NCBI RefSeq assembly: GCF_039555335.1
Contig: NC_092647.1
Location: forward strand, 18,261,993-18,325,992
Reading direction: 5' to 3'
DNA length: 64,000 bases
Origin: Amphiura filiformis
Lineage: Eukaryota; Echinodermata; Ophiuroidea; Amphilepidida; Amphiuridae
A model generated the notes under the pieces. That model did no database searches, was not told the origin of the DNA, and saw nothing but the letters and a program-made list of their open reading frames with translations. Position 1 is the first letter of the stretch, and each line of letters starts with the position of its first letter. Shown piece by piece: positions 48,401 to 56,304 of this stretch. The translations under genes and the position numbers were made by a program.

Positions 48401-49917
48401 AAAATATTTTTGAATTAAACTTTATACCTAAATTTAAGAAGTTAAAGGAAATCCTCAGAATTTGGTCAGCCGAGATTTAACTCCGGCAGGAAAAATTGCT
48501 ATTGTGAAATCTTTAGGTCTGTCGCAACTTATTTTTCTTATGTCTGTTTTGCCCAATCCTCCAGAATGGTTTTTAAAAGATTTAGAATCAACACTCTATA
48601 AATTCATTTGGTCCAATAAACCGGACAAGGTTAGAAGGAACACCTTGATCGGTGACTTTTCAGCAGGTGGCTTAAATATGTGCCATATCCCTTCTGTAAT
48701 AAAAGGTCTAAAACTTGCATGGGTTAAAAGATTTCTGGATTCTAATAATAAAGGAAAATGGAAATTATTTTTCAACATTTATTTAAAACCAAGGGGGGTG
48801 GTGACTTCAGTATTTCATTGCAATATTAATCCGAAAGACAAATCGATCCAAACTGAAATTAAAAATGCTTTTATAAAAGATGTATTAATTGCTTGGTGTG
48901 AAATCACATACGATTCTAACATTTCTGTTTCAAAATCACCATACCAAATTTTATGGAATAATTCTTTTATTCGAATGGATGATACCATCATTTATAATTC
49001 TGTTTGGCACAACTGTGGTATACAACGTGTAAAAGACTTATATGATAATAACGGCAATTTTCTAAGCTTTTTAGATATTAAAAGAAAGTTCACCATACCC
49101 GACCGTAATTTTGTTTTCTACTTTTCCTTGATTCATGCAATACCTTGGAAGAGAAATTGTAGGGTAGAATATGATGTTGATTTCAAATCCAGCAATGACG
49201 ATTTATTAAACAAAATAAAAACTAGTAACAAAGTGTGTAAATTGATACACAATATTTGTATCAAAAAATATTTAATAAGCCAATATCAGAAAATAAATGG
49301 GCACAAGATTTTAATGTTGCTAATTTGGAATGGAAAAAATTTACTCGATATCAAAACTCTGTACACCTTCAATTAAGTTAAGATATTTTCAATTCAAAAT
49401 TTTACATAGATATCTAGCAGTAAATGGACTATTGTCTCGTATGGGTATTGTTCAGTCAAATCTGTGTTCCTTTTGCAAATCTCACGTCAAACGATTAAGT
49501 CATCTTTTTTGGAATTGTAATTTTTCTTATCAATTTTGGAATGATGTTGAAAGATTTATTTTGAATCTCGATATATCATTTTCAGAACAGGAGATTCTGT
49601 TTGGCATCTTGGATAGGAAGAAAGACAGATTTAACTTTTTAATTTTATATGGTAAATATTATTTATACTGGGCAAAAATTAATGAATCGCAACCTAACTT
49701 AAATGTCTTCAAAAGTAAGTTACGTCTATATCAAGAAATTGAAATGTTTCTCCCATTTTGATATGGCAAAATGGAATCTATTAAATCTATACTAATTGTA
49801 AAAGTAGATATATACAAATATACTGTATAATTTTAATATTTTGTGAAGGGGTCCGGTGGTCATTTTGTATGTTTTTTTTTTTTCACACCGGACTCAAGTA
49901 CAGGGAATAAAGTTGTG

Positions 49918-49949
<32 letters not shown>

Positions 49950-52803
49950 GGCCCATGATCCAAAGTATTTACCATTGTTTACAAACTGGTATACCTGTAA
50001 AAGCCGCTGTGTTTCATGATTTTCTCGAAATACATCGACTTGGAGCGTCAAATTTCAGGATAGTAATGAGAAAAATAGTATCTATTATGTGATACCAAAA
50101 CCTCATCAACAATGAAAAAATCGGGGATGATGCTGTCGATCGGGTTCTTACGGACCTTTAAGCTAATTAAAGTCATACGGTAAAGTTTTGGAAATGACCT
50201 TTAAAAAATATTCAATATAATAATCCCCACCCAATTCTTAAAAAGTTGTGCAGGACAAGCAAACTATTTTTTTGGGTCTAACCCTCTTCATATATTATTC
50301 ATTTATCCCTTTGTTCCTGTAGTGGTGTACATCCATTTGGTGTATCCATATTAATCATTTATCCTTTTTTACCTGTAGTGGTGTACGTCCATTCGGTGTA
50401 TCCATGTTAGTAGCAGGGTGGGATGCGGATGACCACAAACCCCTATTATTCCAGTGTGATCCCTCAGGGGCATACTTCCCTTGGAAGGCCACCGCTATGG
50501 GCAAGAACCACATCAATGGCAAAACATTCTTAGAGAAGAGGTATAACGAGGAGTTGGAACTTGAAGATGCAGTACATACTGCTATTCTCACACTTAAGGT
50601 AGGTAGAAAAATGCTGAATGTGTCCTTTCTAAAATTAAGGCTGACATTGGTTAGACATTCTTAAATTGAAAAAATGTGTAAAATTACATGTTTTTGGCCC
50701 ATTTTCACTCAGTAAAATTATTAAAATTTGACTTTTGATTGCCAGTTGGAACTAACTAAAAGATTTAAAAGATTTTGCTATGAGCTGTTTAATTTGGCAA
50801 AATAGGATGATATTTTTTTTAATCCAAAAATATGAGTGCTATATTTTTGTGGAATCGGCAGCAGGGTAATAATCTATAATGGGTACACATGTGATAAGAT
50901 CTGATCCCACAAGAAGATGCAATTTTAAATATAAATTGAATTGGTATCATGGAATTGGCAGCAGGGTCATAATCTATAATATGGACACATGTGATACGAT
51001 CTGATACCACAACACTAAAGGAGGCAATTTAAAAAATAAATCAAATTGGTATCATGATCATAATCAATGTGCATAGTAACCGAGTGCACTATTGCTGAAA
51101 GAAATCCTTACATTCCTAATAACCTACTTGCTTGCAATGAGCTCTTACAATGCCAATTTTCTGAAGTATTTTCTGTTGCATATGTTTTGCATGTATCGTA
51201 AGTGGGTACTATACCCTTGTGGTAAATTTGTGACTATTTTTGCATTTTTCTCCCAAAATATTAAGACACTGGTAACAAAAGTTATGTATATTATTGGGGC
51301 AAGGAATCGAATTACTACACTGAAATTTCAGTGACTCAAGACAAGCGGTTCAGTATATATGATAGAAAATGAGGTACATCGTAGCGGTACCTTATTTCAT
51401 ATCATAAATAACGAACCGCTTGTCTTGGGTCACTGAAATTCCAGTGTAGTAATTGAATTCCTTGCCCGTATAATATACATAACTTTTGTTACCATTGTGT
51501 TATTAGTTTTTGAGAAATATGCAAAAATAGACACAAATTTATCTAGGGGTGTAGTACCCCCTTAATTTGACAACTTGGTCTAATAGAATCAGATCGTGTC
51601 CCATACATTGTATCTGTGTGGACCATGCCAATATTCTTACTACCAATTAAGCCCAATATAGTTATCACTGATATTCAAGCCTTGAAATAAGCGGGCGCGG
51701 GGAACAAATTTGCCCTCGTAAAGCCACCAATTGCTCCTGGTTCTTGTAAAATTCACATGAACCAGGAGCAATTTATTTCAGAAAATTGATTGTGGTTCCA
51801 GTTTTTGTACTAGATGCAGTAGTGCTAGGTGTGCTGGTATACTATATTGTATATGCAGAAAAGGATTTACTATTTGAAAATTGCTCCTGTTTCTTCAAAA
51901 TTGCTCATGGTACTTGTAAAATCCCAGTGAACCAGGAGCAACATTCAAAAACAAATTGCTCCTGGTTCCAGTCTGCTTATTTCATGGCTTGCTGATATTA
52001 CAACACCAAGTACATCCAGATTGTTGAACTTGCCATTCTTATTGAAATGAATATAGGGTCTCCCACAATTAGGTTGTGCAAAATATCCCAAAATGTGATA
52101 AAATGGGAACCCAGTACAGTCCATCAATCCCGGCTTGAGTTGGTGTTTCCAGCTCACGCCCTGAGTTTATATGGACCACTTTGTTTTAATATAAGTAAAG
52201 ATTGATTGATTTGGCCTCTAAGAACTATTCTGATTGGTTAAAAAGAGGGCTATATCATGTATTGAGCCAATCATAGGTATGGTAATAATCTGCTGATGTA
52301 GCAGCATCTAAGAACTAATTTGATTGGTTAAAAAGAGGGATATATTATGTATTGAGCCAATCAGTGATATGGTAAGAATCTGCTGATGTAGCAGCATCTA
52401 AGAACTAATTTGATTGGTTAGAAAGAGGGCTATGTCATGGATTGAGCCAATCAGAGATATGGTAAGAATCTGCTGATGTAGCAGCATCTAAGAACTAATT
52501 TGATTGGTTAAAAAGAGGGCTATATCATGTATTGAGCCAATCAGAGATACGGTATGAATAGCGAGTACTGGAGGTGATGAAGCTTTAAATTTGCGAATAG
52601 ATCTAAAAGCTATATTTTGATTGGGTACTCAGATGATTATATCATGTAATTAACCAATCAGGTTATTTCTTGTATCTTTTCAGGAGAGTTTTGAAGGTCA
52701 GATGAATGAAGATAACATAGAAATAGGCATCAGCAATGAGAACGGATTCAGAAGACTCACACCAGCGGAAGTCAAAGATTACCTCGCATCAATAGCTATG
52801 TAG
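31111..52803 (+). CDS. PSMA2: Proteasome subunit alpha type-2, complete, five exons
   Basis: Non-catalytic alpha-2 subunit of the 20S proteasome outer ring, acting in cytosol and nucleus. The exons are 31111-31148, 39549-39758, 41435-41557, 50379-50598 and 52684-52803. They join in phase to 236 residues plus a stop; human PSMA2 has 234. The N-terminus [17 protein letters not shown] is the proteasome alpha signature and lacks one Gly found after Arg in vertebrates. Further marks are [91 protein letters not shown] and [18 protein letters not shown]. The introns are large and full of insertions: 8.4 kb, 1.7 kb, 8.8 kb with a LINE, and 2.1 kb. The gene is divergent to MRPL32 and convergent with the collagen gene. 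Confidence 0.97.
31568..36780. mobile_element. 5.2 kb region bounded by CAGGGTCAGAATT ends and CTAAAT repeats, in PSMA2 intron 1
   Basis: The left end CAGGGTCAGAATT and right end AATTCTGACCCTG are exact inverted 13-mers. Both are followed inside by GAATC-rich sequence (ATCGATTCTCGC; GAATCAAGATTGATTC). CTAAAT flanks both sides (31562-31567, 36781-36786). Inside, a second inverted pair lies near 31670-31830 and 35060-35230, plus SINE-like and unrecognised sequence. No transposase was found. It could be one large non-autonomous element with nested insertions, or two small ones with a coincidental flank match. Confidence 0.55.
32495..32660 (+). repeat. SINE-like family F, copy 1
   Basis: CTTTAAACGGTCGCTCCGTG, GAGACACACTT and GGGACCAGGTT recur at 53565-53640, and more distantly at 54125-54200. 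The stretch near 32620-32645 (GTCCCGGGTTCAACTTC) resembles a pol III box B. It lies in PSMA2 intron 1. The open frame at 32062-32433 on the other strand has no recognised family. Confidence 0.5.
37170..37917 (-). pseudogene. Repeat-containing open frame of unknown origin, broken by a frameshift
   Basis: Two minus-strand open frames, 37465-37917 (150 codons) and 37170-37418, share an internal protein repeat. [20 protein letters not shown] then VSTPGHARN in the first corresponds to [18 protein letters not shown] and [10 protein letters not shown] in the second. The repeat continues across the gap only if a one-base shift near 37480 is allowed. The first codons ([18 protein letters not shown]) lie in a tandem repeat that continues to the right. 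No family recognised; it sits antisense in PSMA2 intron 1. Confidence 0.4.
37863..38300. repeat. Tandem repeat, about 140-bp unit, three copies
   Basis: CATTGGTATTTTTGTAAACC starts at 37863, 38008 and 38148; a decayed fourth start is at 38288. Each unit also has CATCCATGTGTCTCTTCAGC and TACTG...GGGCCCCGTACAGG. Spacing is 145, 140 and 140. Confidence 0.9.
39104..39280 (+). repeat. SINE-like sequence ending in TGTAAAGCGCTTTGAGGC
   Basis: CCCACCCAGGTGCAATGGG and the end AAATGTAAAGCGCTTTGAGG resemble tails of animal SINEs that share conserved 3' domains. Family assignment is from memory of such tails and is uncertain. It lies in PSMA2 intron 1, about 270 bp before exon 2. Confidence 0.45.
39294..39470. 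repeat. Dispersed foldback family D, copy 2
   Basis: Shares CCTATGGAAGACATGACCTT and CACCCATTCAGGTAACCCCA with the copy at 26168. It has an internal duplication of GTGTAGACGATTAGG. It ends about 80 bp before PSMA2 exon 2. Confidence 0.75.
39549..39758 (+). CDS. PSMA2: PSMA2 exon 2
   Basis: 210 nt from acceptor CTTGTTTAG to donor GTCAGT. It encodes [20 protein letters not shown] through [17 protein letters not shown]. It starts and ends in phase 2, consistent with its neighbours. Confidence 0.97.
40318..40680. repeat. Small GAATC-rich foldback related to the 5.2 kb intron 1 region
   Basis: The left part (CAGGCTCAGAAATCTTGACG, ATCGATTCGCC) and the right part (GCGCGAATCAAGGATTCT) are inverted. 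Both resemble the inner ends of the element at 31568-36780. It lies in PSMA2 intron 2. Confidence 0.5.
40735..40828. repeat. Microsatellite-like ACTCAATAATAATAATGT repeats
   Basis: Irregular repeats of TACTCAATAATAATAATG, about seven copies, in PSMA2 intron 2. Confidence 0.85.
41435..41557 (+). CDS. PSMA2: PSMA2 exon 3
   Basis: 123 nt from acceptor TTTACTGATCAG to donor GTAAGA. It encodes [20 protein letters not shown] and then [20 protein letters not shown]. Phase 2 at both ends. Confidence 0.97.
42722..42805. repeat. GATTTAAATC palindrome cluster
   Basis: AATCATGATTTAAATCATGA and variants are repeated three to four times in 80 bp of PSMA2 intron 3. Confidence 0.8.
43063..43215. repeat. 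Small foldback, ATTTGGGCTATTTATT ends
   Basis: ATTTGGGCTATTTATT and AATAAATAGCCAAAT are inverted around 120 bp of unrecognised sequence. MITE-like, in PSMA2 intron 3. Confidence 0.65.
43471..43556 (-). repeat. tRNA-like sequence (pseudo-tRNA or SINE head)
   Basis: Reads on the minus strand with a good box A (TAGCTCAGTCGGTTAGCG) and a near-consensus box B (GGTTCAAAATCC). The length, about 86 bases, would need a long variable arm, and the acceptor ends (GCGGGCCG and GTCGGAAT) do not pair well. It is probably a tRNA-derived pseudogene and not a working tRNA. Confidence 0.5.
43714..43723. repeat. LINE target-site duplication, left copy
   Basis: TCCCGGCCCA, repeated at 49946-49955 directly after the poly(A) run. 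The bases outside differ (ATT before it on the left, TGAT after it on the right), so the match is limited to 10 bp. Confidence 0.8.
43725..43788 (+). repeat. Two 32-bp direct repeats at the LINE 5' end
   Basis: The unit starts ACTGGCAACACTGGCCTTGA and is repeated at 43757 with only its last base changed. Tandem 5' repeats carrying internal promoters are known in several L1-type elements; promoter function here is inferred only. Confidence 0.85.
43906..44836 (+). pseudogene. LINE ORF1 (RNA-binding protein), frameshifted
   Basis: Starts [20 protein letters not shown]. Residues about 10-80 form a heptad-rich coiled coil ([32 protein letters not shown]). It then shows an RRM-like region ([36 protein letters not shown]), the order seen in L1-type ORF1 proteins. 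The first frame ends at 44286, the second runs 44307-44612 and a third 44609-44836, so at least two frameshifts break the gene. ORF1 proteins coat the element's RNA. Confidence 0.8.
44840..46080 (+). other. LINE inter-ORF region with internal A-rich tracts
   Basis: More than 1 kb between ORF1 and ORF2, with a run of about 30 A near 45379-45409 and purine-rich tracts near 45620-45663. No coding region is recognised. Long internal A runs could be decayed insertions with their own tails, but no bounded element is clear. Confidence 0.6.
46087..49761 (+). pseudogene. LINE ORF2 (endonuclease and reverse transcriptase), multiple frameshifts
   Basis: The endonuclease begins [14 protein letters not shown] and shows [35 protein letters not shown] and [11 protein letters not shown]. 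The reverse transcriptase shows [72 protein letters not shown] and [13 protein letters not shown]. The Tyr-Ala-Asp-Asp active site near 48174 is split by one extra base. A C-terminal [18 protein letters not shown] motif is typical of L1-related elements. The frame changes near 46160, 46300, 46990, 47750, 48045, 48180, 48465 and 49365. Very few of these breaks look like substitution stops; nearly all are indels. Confidence 0.92.
49851..49893 (+). other. LINE 3'UTR stem-loop
   Basis: GTCCGGTG (49851-49858) and CACCGGAC (49886-49893) form a perfect 8-bp stem around a loop with a T run, just upstream of the AATAAA. In some LINE clades a 3' stem-loop is recognised by the reverse transcriptase; that role is possible here. 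Confidence 0.75.
49946..49955. repeat. LINE target-site duplication, right copy
   Basis: TCCCGGCCCA directly after the poly(A) run, matching 43714-43723. Confidence 0.8.
50300..50411 (+). repeat. 56-bp tandem duplication across the PSMA2 exon 4 acceptor
   Basis: CCTGTAGTGGTGTAC occurs at 50316 and again at 50372, so the acceptor and the first 30-odd bases of exon 4 are duplicated in the intron. The downstream copy is the one in frame. Use of the upstream AG would add 56 nt, shift the frame and meet a TAG near 50408. Confidence 0.9.
50379..50598 (+). CDS. PSMA2: PSMA2 exon 4
   Basis: 220 nt from acceptor TTACCTGTAG to donor GTAGGT, entering in phase 2 and leaving in phase 0. It encodes [20 protein letters not shown], then [17 protein letters not shown] and the helix [16 protein letters not shown]. 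Confidence 0.97.
50848..51013. repeat. Two diverged direct repeats of about 70 bp
   Basis: GGCAGCAGGGTAATAATCTA at 50858 and GGCAGCAGGGTCATAATCTA at 50956, each followed by CACATGTGATA and ATCTGAT-CCACAA. In PSMA2 intron 4. Confidence 0.85.
51203..51565. repeat. Palindromic foldback element in PSMA2 intron 4
   Basis: Arms 51203-51385 and 51390-51565 are reverse complements over most of their length. Shared blocks include GACAAGCGGTTC and its complement, CACTGAAATTTCAGTG, and GTTATGTATATTATTGGGGC. The outer ends are GGGTACTATACCC and GGGGTGTAGTACCCC. Non-coding, MITE-like. Confidence 0.9.
51725..51975. repeat. Cluster of TTGCTCCTGGTTC motifs in both orientations
   Basis: The 13-mer or its complement occurs near 51730, 51763, 51885 (with a T change), 51930 and 51956. 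Two pairs form hairpins (TTGCTCCTGGTTC with GAACCAGGAGCAA). Its function is unknown. Confidence 0.8.
52215..52560. repeat. 90-bp tandem repeat, four units, in PSMA2 intron 4
   Basis: CTAAGAACTA starts at 52218, 52308, 52398 and 52488, an exact 90-bp spacing. Each unit contains TGATTGGTTA and, about 30 bases on, GAGCCAATCA, an inverted pair of CCAAT-type words, and most end TGCTGATGTAGCAGCAT. The array stops about 120 bp before exon 5. Confidence 0.95.
52684..52803 (+). CDS. PSMA2: PSMA2 exon 5 and stop
   Basis: 120 nt from acceptor TATCTTTTCAG to TAG at 52801-52803. It encodes [20 protein letters not shown] and [18 protein letters not shown]. It ends two residues beyond human PSMA2. No clear AATAAA follows within several hundred bases. 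Confidence 0.97.
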   Translation, partial: ESFEGQMNEDNIEIGISNENGFRRLTPAEVKDYLASIAM

Positions 52804-52997
52804 TTGTCTGTCTTGTAAACATTTCCTTTTTGGTGTACATGTAATACAGGGCTCTTCCATTTGATAACTTCACTCCCTCTGGCAATTTTCATGCAAAAAC
52901 AACCAGTGGAAAAGGTATGAAAGATTTTTGAATTCCAAACAAAATTTCCCAATGGAATGTCAATATTTTGCAATTTTCAGCTGGATTTATCATGAAC

Positions 52998-53160
52998 TGG
53001 GCTATTCCAGTTGAAATCCATACACCCCTATGGAAGACATGACCTTAATGTCCCACACAGGGAGTGTGAATTTCAAATTTGATTACCTGAATGGATGACT
53101 CCATGGGAGATTAAGGTTATGCCTTTCATAGGGGTTGTATGGATTCAAGTTGGAACAGCC
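52998..53160. repeat. Dispersed foldback family D, copy 3
   Basis: TATTCCAGTTGAAATCCATA at the left and TGGATTCAAGTTGGAACAGC at the right are inverted; the interior has CCTATGGAAGACATGACCTT. This is the best-preserved copy and lies just downstream of PSMA2. Confidence 0.85.
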
Positions 53161-53392
53161 AAATGTGCTTGCAAACAATTTCACCTGGATATAATCATAG
53201 GGTCAACTGGATTTGCACAGGGGGTGTTGATATCAAATGGAATTGCTTATTTGGATACAAAGTAAAAACAAGTACAAACTTGTGCAACTCTAATGTGTTT
53301 TCAGAAAACAGATTTATGGTTCACATTGTGTTTCTGACTTTCTAAAAGTTTGTCCTTATTAAACAAAACGACAATATAATGTGTAATATGCT

Positions 53393-53560
53393 TATTCCAG
53401 TAGAATCCATACACCTCTATGGAAGATATGACTAAATCCACTCAACACGGGGAGTGCAGATTTCAAATGGAATCACCCATTCAGGTAACCCCATTTGAAA
53501 TTCACACCCCTTGTGTTGGAGATAAGGTGTTATCTTTCATAAGGGATTTGTTAGTTTGTT
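53393..53560. repeat. Dispersed foldback family D, copy 4
   Basis: TATTCCAGTAGAATCCATAC, CTATGGAAGATATGACTAAA and CACCCATTCAGGTAACCCCA, as in the other copies. Confidence 0.8.
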
Positions 53561-53564
53561 TGTT

Positions 53565-53640
53565 TGTTTAAACAGTCACTCCATGCAGAGACACACACTG
53601 ATGGGACCAGGTTCAAACAAAATGCCTAAGTCATGCTAAG
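53565..53640 (+). repeat. SINE-like family F, copy 2
   Basis: GTTTAAACAGTCACTCCATG, GAGACACACACTGATGGGACC; it matches 32505-32560. A third, weaker copy is at 54125-54200 (TTAAGCAGTCAGTCCTGGTG). Confidence 0.6.
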
Positions 53641-53650
53641 AAGCCTGCTT

Positions 53651-53820
53651 GCTTATGTGGAAAGGAAAGACCGATATGGGGTGTATGGATCTCAACTGGA
53701 ATTGCCCAATAAAACAAAATGTCATATTGCATTTGGCTTATGTGGAAAGGAAAGACCGATATGGGGTGTATGGATCTCAACTGGAATTGCCCAATAAAAC
53801 AAAATGTCATATTGCATTTC
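53651..53820. repeat. 85-bp tandem duplication
   Basis: GCTTATGTGGAAAGGAAAGA occurs at 53651 and 53736. Two copies are almost identical, each with a cryptic AATAAA. Open frames here are repeats of the same segment. Confidence 0.95.
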
Positions 53821-54324
53821 GATACTGCACAATCATTGATAGCTTTATTTGTGACTCTGATATTTGCATTTCAGAAAGCACAGTTATGATTCACATTTAT
53901 ATCTGACTGAGAGTCTGTCCTAAAAAGCACAGCAAATTGGTTTGTAGAACACATAGACTTTCCAGAAGCCAAAATTCTGCAGTTCTAGTACTAAGGGTTA
54001 GAATAAAAATGGTACGGAAAAGGAATATTTTGTTTCCATTCGCAATATGTGGTGTGATCGATCTGAATGAGTTGTCGTTAATATTGACTTTTAGATGACT
54101 TAATCTTGACTTGTTAATATTATTTGTTTAAGCAGTCAGTCCTGGTGACACACACTTGAATTCCTGTTGGGACCAAGCTGAAGCCAAGCATAACAGCTTA
54201 TATAAGCAGGCTGGCCATATAATTTCTTTTAAAACATTTTGACCTGAGGTCTGTGTCTGAATAGGAGAGGGTATCTTGGGGGAGTGGTGGTCGTAGATCG
54301 TAGTGTGTTTCCAAAAGTCATGAA

Positions 54325-54412
54325 AGGGGCGTCAGAATAACTCTTCATGGGACTAAACTTTAGGCCTAAAAGAGGTGTCGGAATAACTCTTCATGGGACT
54401 AAACTTTAGGCC
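54325..54412. repeat. Short tandem duplication with TTTAGGCC
   Basis: GGAATAACTCTTCATGGGAC and ACTAAACTTTAGGCC are repeated twice with a spacing of about 46. Confidence 0.9.
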
Positions 54413-54526
54413 TTGACTCTTCATGGCTTTTTGTATGAGTAATTTTCATGCCTTTATCATGTTTACAGGAATTTCTTCAAGATATGGTATAAATGGCATG
54501 CCTTTCCTATCACTGGTTAATATAGT

Positions 54527-54645
54527 ACAAGAAGACGCTATCTGCAATAGCTGCCCTATAGACATTTGACAATTTCTGCATTTCATATGCACACATATGA
54601 CACCTGGCAGCTATTTCAGATAGGGTTCTCTTGGACCCACAATTC
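54527..54645. repeat. Foldback family E, copy 2
   Basis: CTATCTGCAATAGCTGCCCT and GGCAGCTATTTCAGATAGGG are inverted around AGACATTTGACAATTTCTGC. Matches 26965-27080 near MRPL32. Confidence 0.8.
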
Positions 54646-55440
54646 AATATCATTGTATGTACTTGTGGCCCTTGAACATGTTTAAAATAAAACTGCCAAG
54701 CTAGGTTACATAGGTTTTGCTTTAAACATGTTCAGGGGCCAATGACACAGGAGGTTTTTCCTACCCAACGGCGATATGTTTTACTGCTGGTCCTGCATTT
54801 TTATGTACAAGTAGGTAAACCCAACAAAAAATCAAAGAACTGATTTTTTTGTTGGAGCAAACTGTCTCCCTTTCTATGTCATATTTTGGGTAGTTATCAA
54901 TGTGAAAATGTCAAAACTTTATACAAGCATAATTAAAATACTTGTAAAAAATAATCTCTTGCAGTGTGTTGTTAAGGTGTTTAATACTAGGGCAATATGT
55001 GGTTAAGCTTTTTTGTGTGCTTTTTTCCTGCTGGTGTATCCTACATTCTTTATTCTACATACTAAAGTTTATTTGGCTTATGCTTATATACAATGTATAT
55101 AAGGCAGAAATTGTTTGGCTTTTGTTACTGCTCGCGTCAATAAAGTCCCAACTCATGCTCGCGTAAATTCACATAAGCGTGCACCAGTCACGCATTACGC
55201 AATACACAACTAGCATGAGCACTGCGCCCAACAGCGTGCACACCATTCTATATCAATACACAGTGTTATGAGTCTTATTTTTTCTGCCTTATATAAACTG
55301 AACACACTTTACAGTCCATCAGAATCCTAAGGATCAGAGTGGGCTCTTCCAGAAATTAATTGGATCCCCCCTAAAGAAGACGTAGCATTCCCAATAATTT
55401 TAGCATGTATTCCCATGAAAAATTGTCATTTAGCAGTTTC
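54646..55440. other. Intergenic, no gene recognised
   Basis: One short foldback at 54667-54735 (CCTTGAACATGTTTAAA and TTTAAACATGTTCAGG) and an inverted pair around 55085-55300 (TATATAAGGCAGAAA and TTTCTGCCTTATATAA). Otherwise nothing that I recognise. Confidence 0.5.
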
Positions 55441-55695
55441 CACATTTTGCCAAAATGTGGAAACAAATTCAACAGGCGATGTTCAAATTTCCTGCGAAGA
55501 AATTGTCTAGTGCAATGACGGCATGGTTAATTATGCTCAATTGTTGTCGGCCTTCATTGTATTACTTATTTTGCCAAAATGTGGAAACAAATTCAACAGG
55601 TGATGTTCAAATTTCCTGCGAAGAAATTGTCTAGTGCAATGACGGCATGGTTAATTATGCTCAATTGTTGTCGGCCTTCATTGTATTACTGGGAC
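55441..55695. repeat. 125-bp tandem duplication
   Basis: TTTTGCCAAAATGTGGAAAC occurs at 55445 and 55570. The two copies, up to GGCCTTCATTGTATTACT, are nearly identical. The open frames here have no recognised family. Confidence 0.93.
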
Positions 55696-55955
55696 GTCAT
55701 TGCACTGGAGAATTTCAGCGCCCAGGAATTTTGGATATGGCATGTTGGGAGAGGCCTGTATTAATTCGTTTTTATGATCAATATGAGTTTGTTTCAAACA
55801 AACCACATGATTCATGCTTGATAATTAATTTTCTATCATATAAGGCATAATGTTGTGATTGCCGGAGACATCGTTCACAAGCTTACACCTATTTCAATCA
55901 CTTTCCAGTACTGCTTCTTCCAGCCAGCTCTCCTTCCAGGAGAATAGGCAGTATT

Positions 55956-56150
55956 TCATGGCCTCATATTTTCAGATACTCCCCAAGTGTCCTTGATTTT
56001 CTTGAATAAAGCATCTTGATTGGTGGCCAGATGTGGGCAGTACACTTTGTTTCCATAATTGACCACAGGGTTTAAGTCAGGACTGATCCCAGTCTTTATT
56101 CCAGAATGACGTAAACAGTGCCGAACAAAGATCCAGGACCTTTTAATCAT
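55956..56150 (-). pseudogene. Possible degenerate Tc1/mariner transposase fragment
   Basis: A 64-codon frame contains ISPDLNPVVN and then DALFKKIKDTWGVSE. This resembles the C-terminal SPDLNPIEN and following helix of Tc1-type transposases, where the Glu is a catalytic residue; here that position is Val. No other transposase domain is nearby. The resemblance is short, so this is a weak call. Confidence 0.35.
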
Positions 56151-56304
56151 TAGCTGAACCGAGAAGTTATTTTAATAACTTCCCAATCAAAACCCAATCA
56201 CGAAAATCACTGTAAAAAGCTTAAACCTGTTCCGATCTACAAGAAAATTTCAGCAATAGAAGTGGCATCTTACACTATGAAAGTACATTGTATTATTAAT
56301 GCAA

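Larger units (their letters stand above)
43724..49945 (+). mobile_element. LINE retrotransposon of the L1/Tx1 type, near full length, in PSMA2 intron 3
   Basis: A 6.2 kb non-LTR element on the same strand as PSMA2. A 5'UTR starts with two 32-bp repeats, followed by ORF1 (coiled coil plus RNA-binding region), ORF2 (AP endonuclease, reverse transcriptase, C-terminal Cys-His motif), a 3'UTR with a stem-loop, an AATAAA at 49906-49911 and a run of about 28 A. The 10-mer TCCCGGCCCA occurs immediately before (43714-43723) and after (49946-49955), which fits a target-site duplication. Both open frames carry several frameshifts, including one in the RT active site, so this copy is not autonomous as read. 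Clade assignment is by domain order and motifs only. Confidence 0.95.

Noticed and set aside
46087-49761. Retrovirus or LTR element
   Set aside because: There are no long terminal repeats, protease or integrase. An AP endonuclease precedes the reverse transcriptase and there is a poly(A) tail, so it is a LINE.
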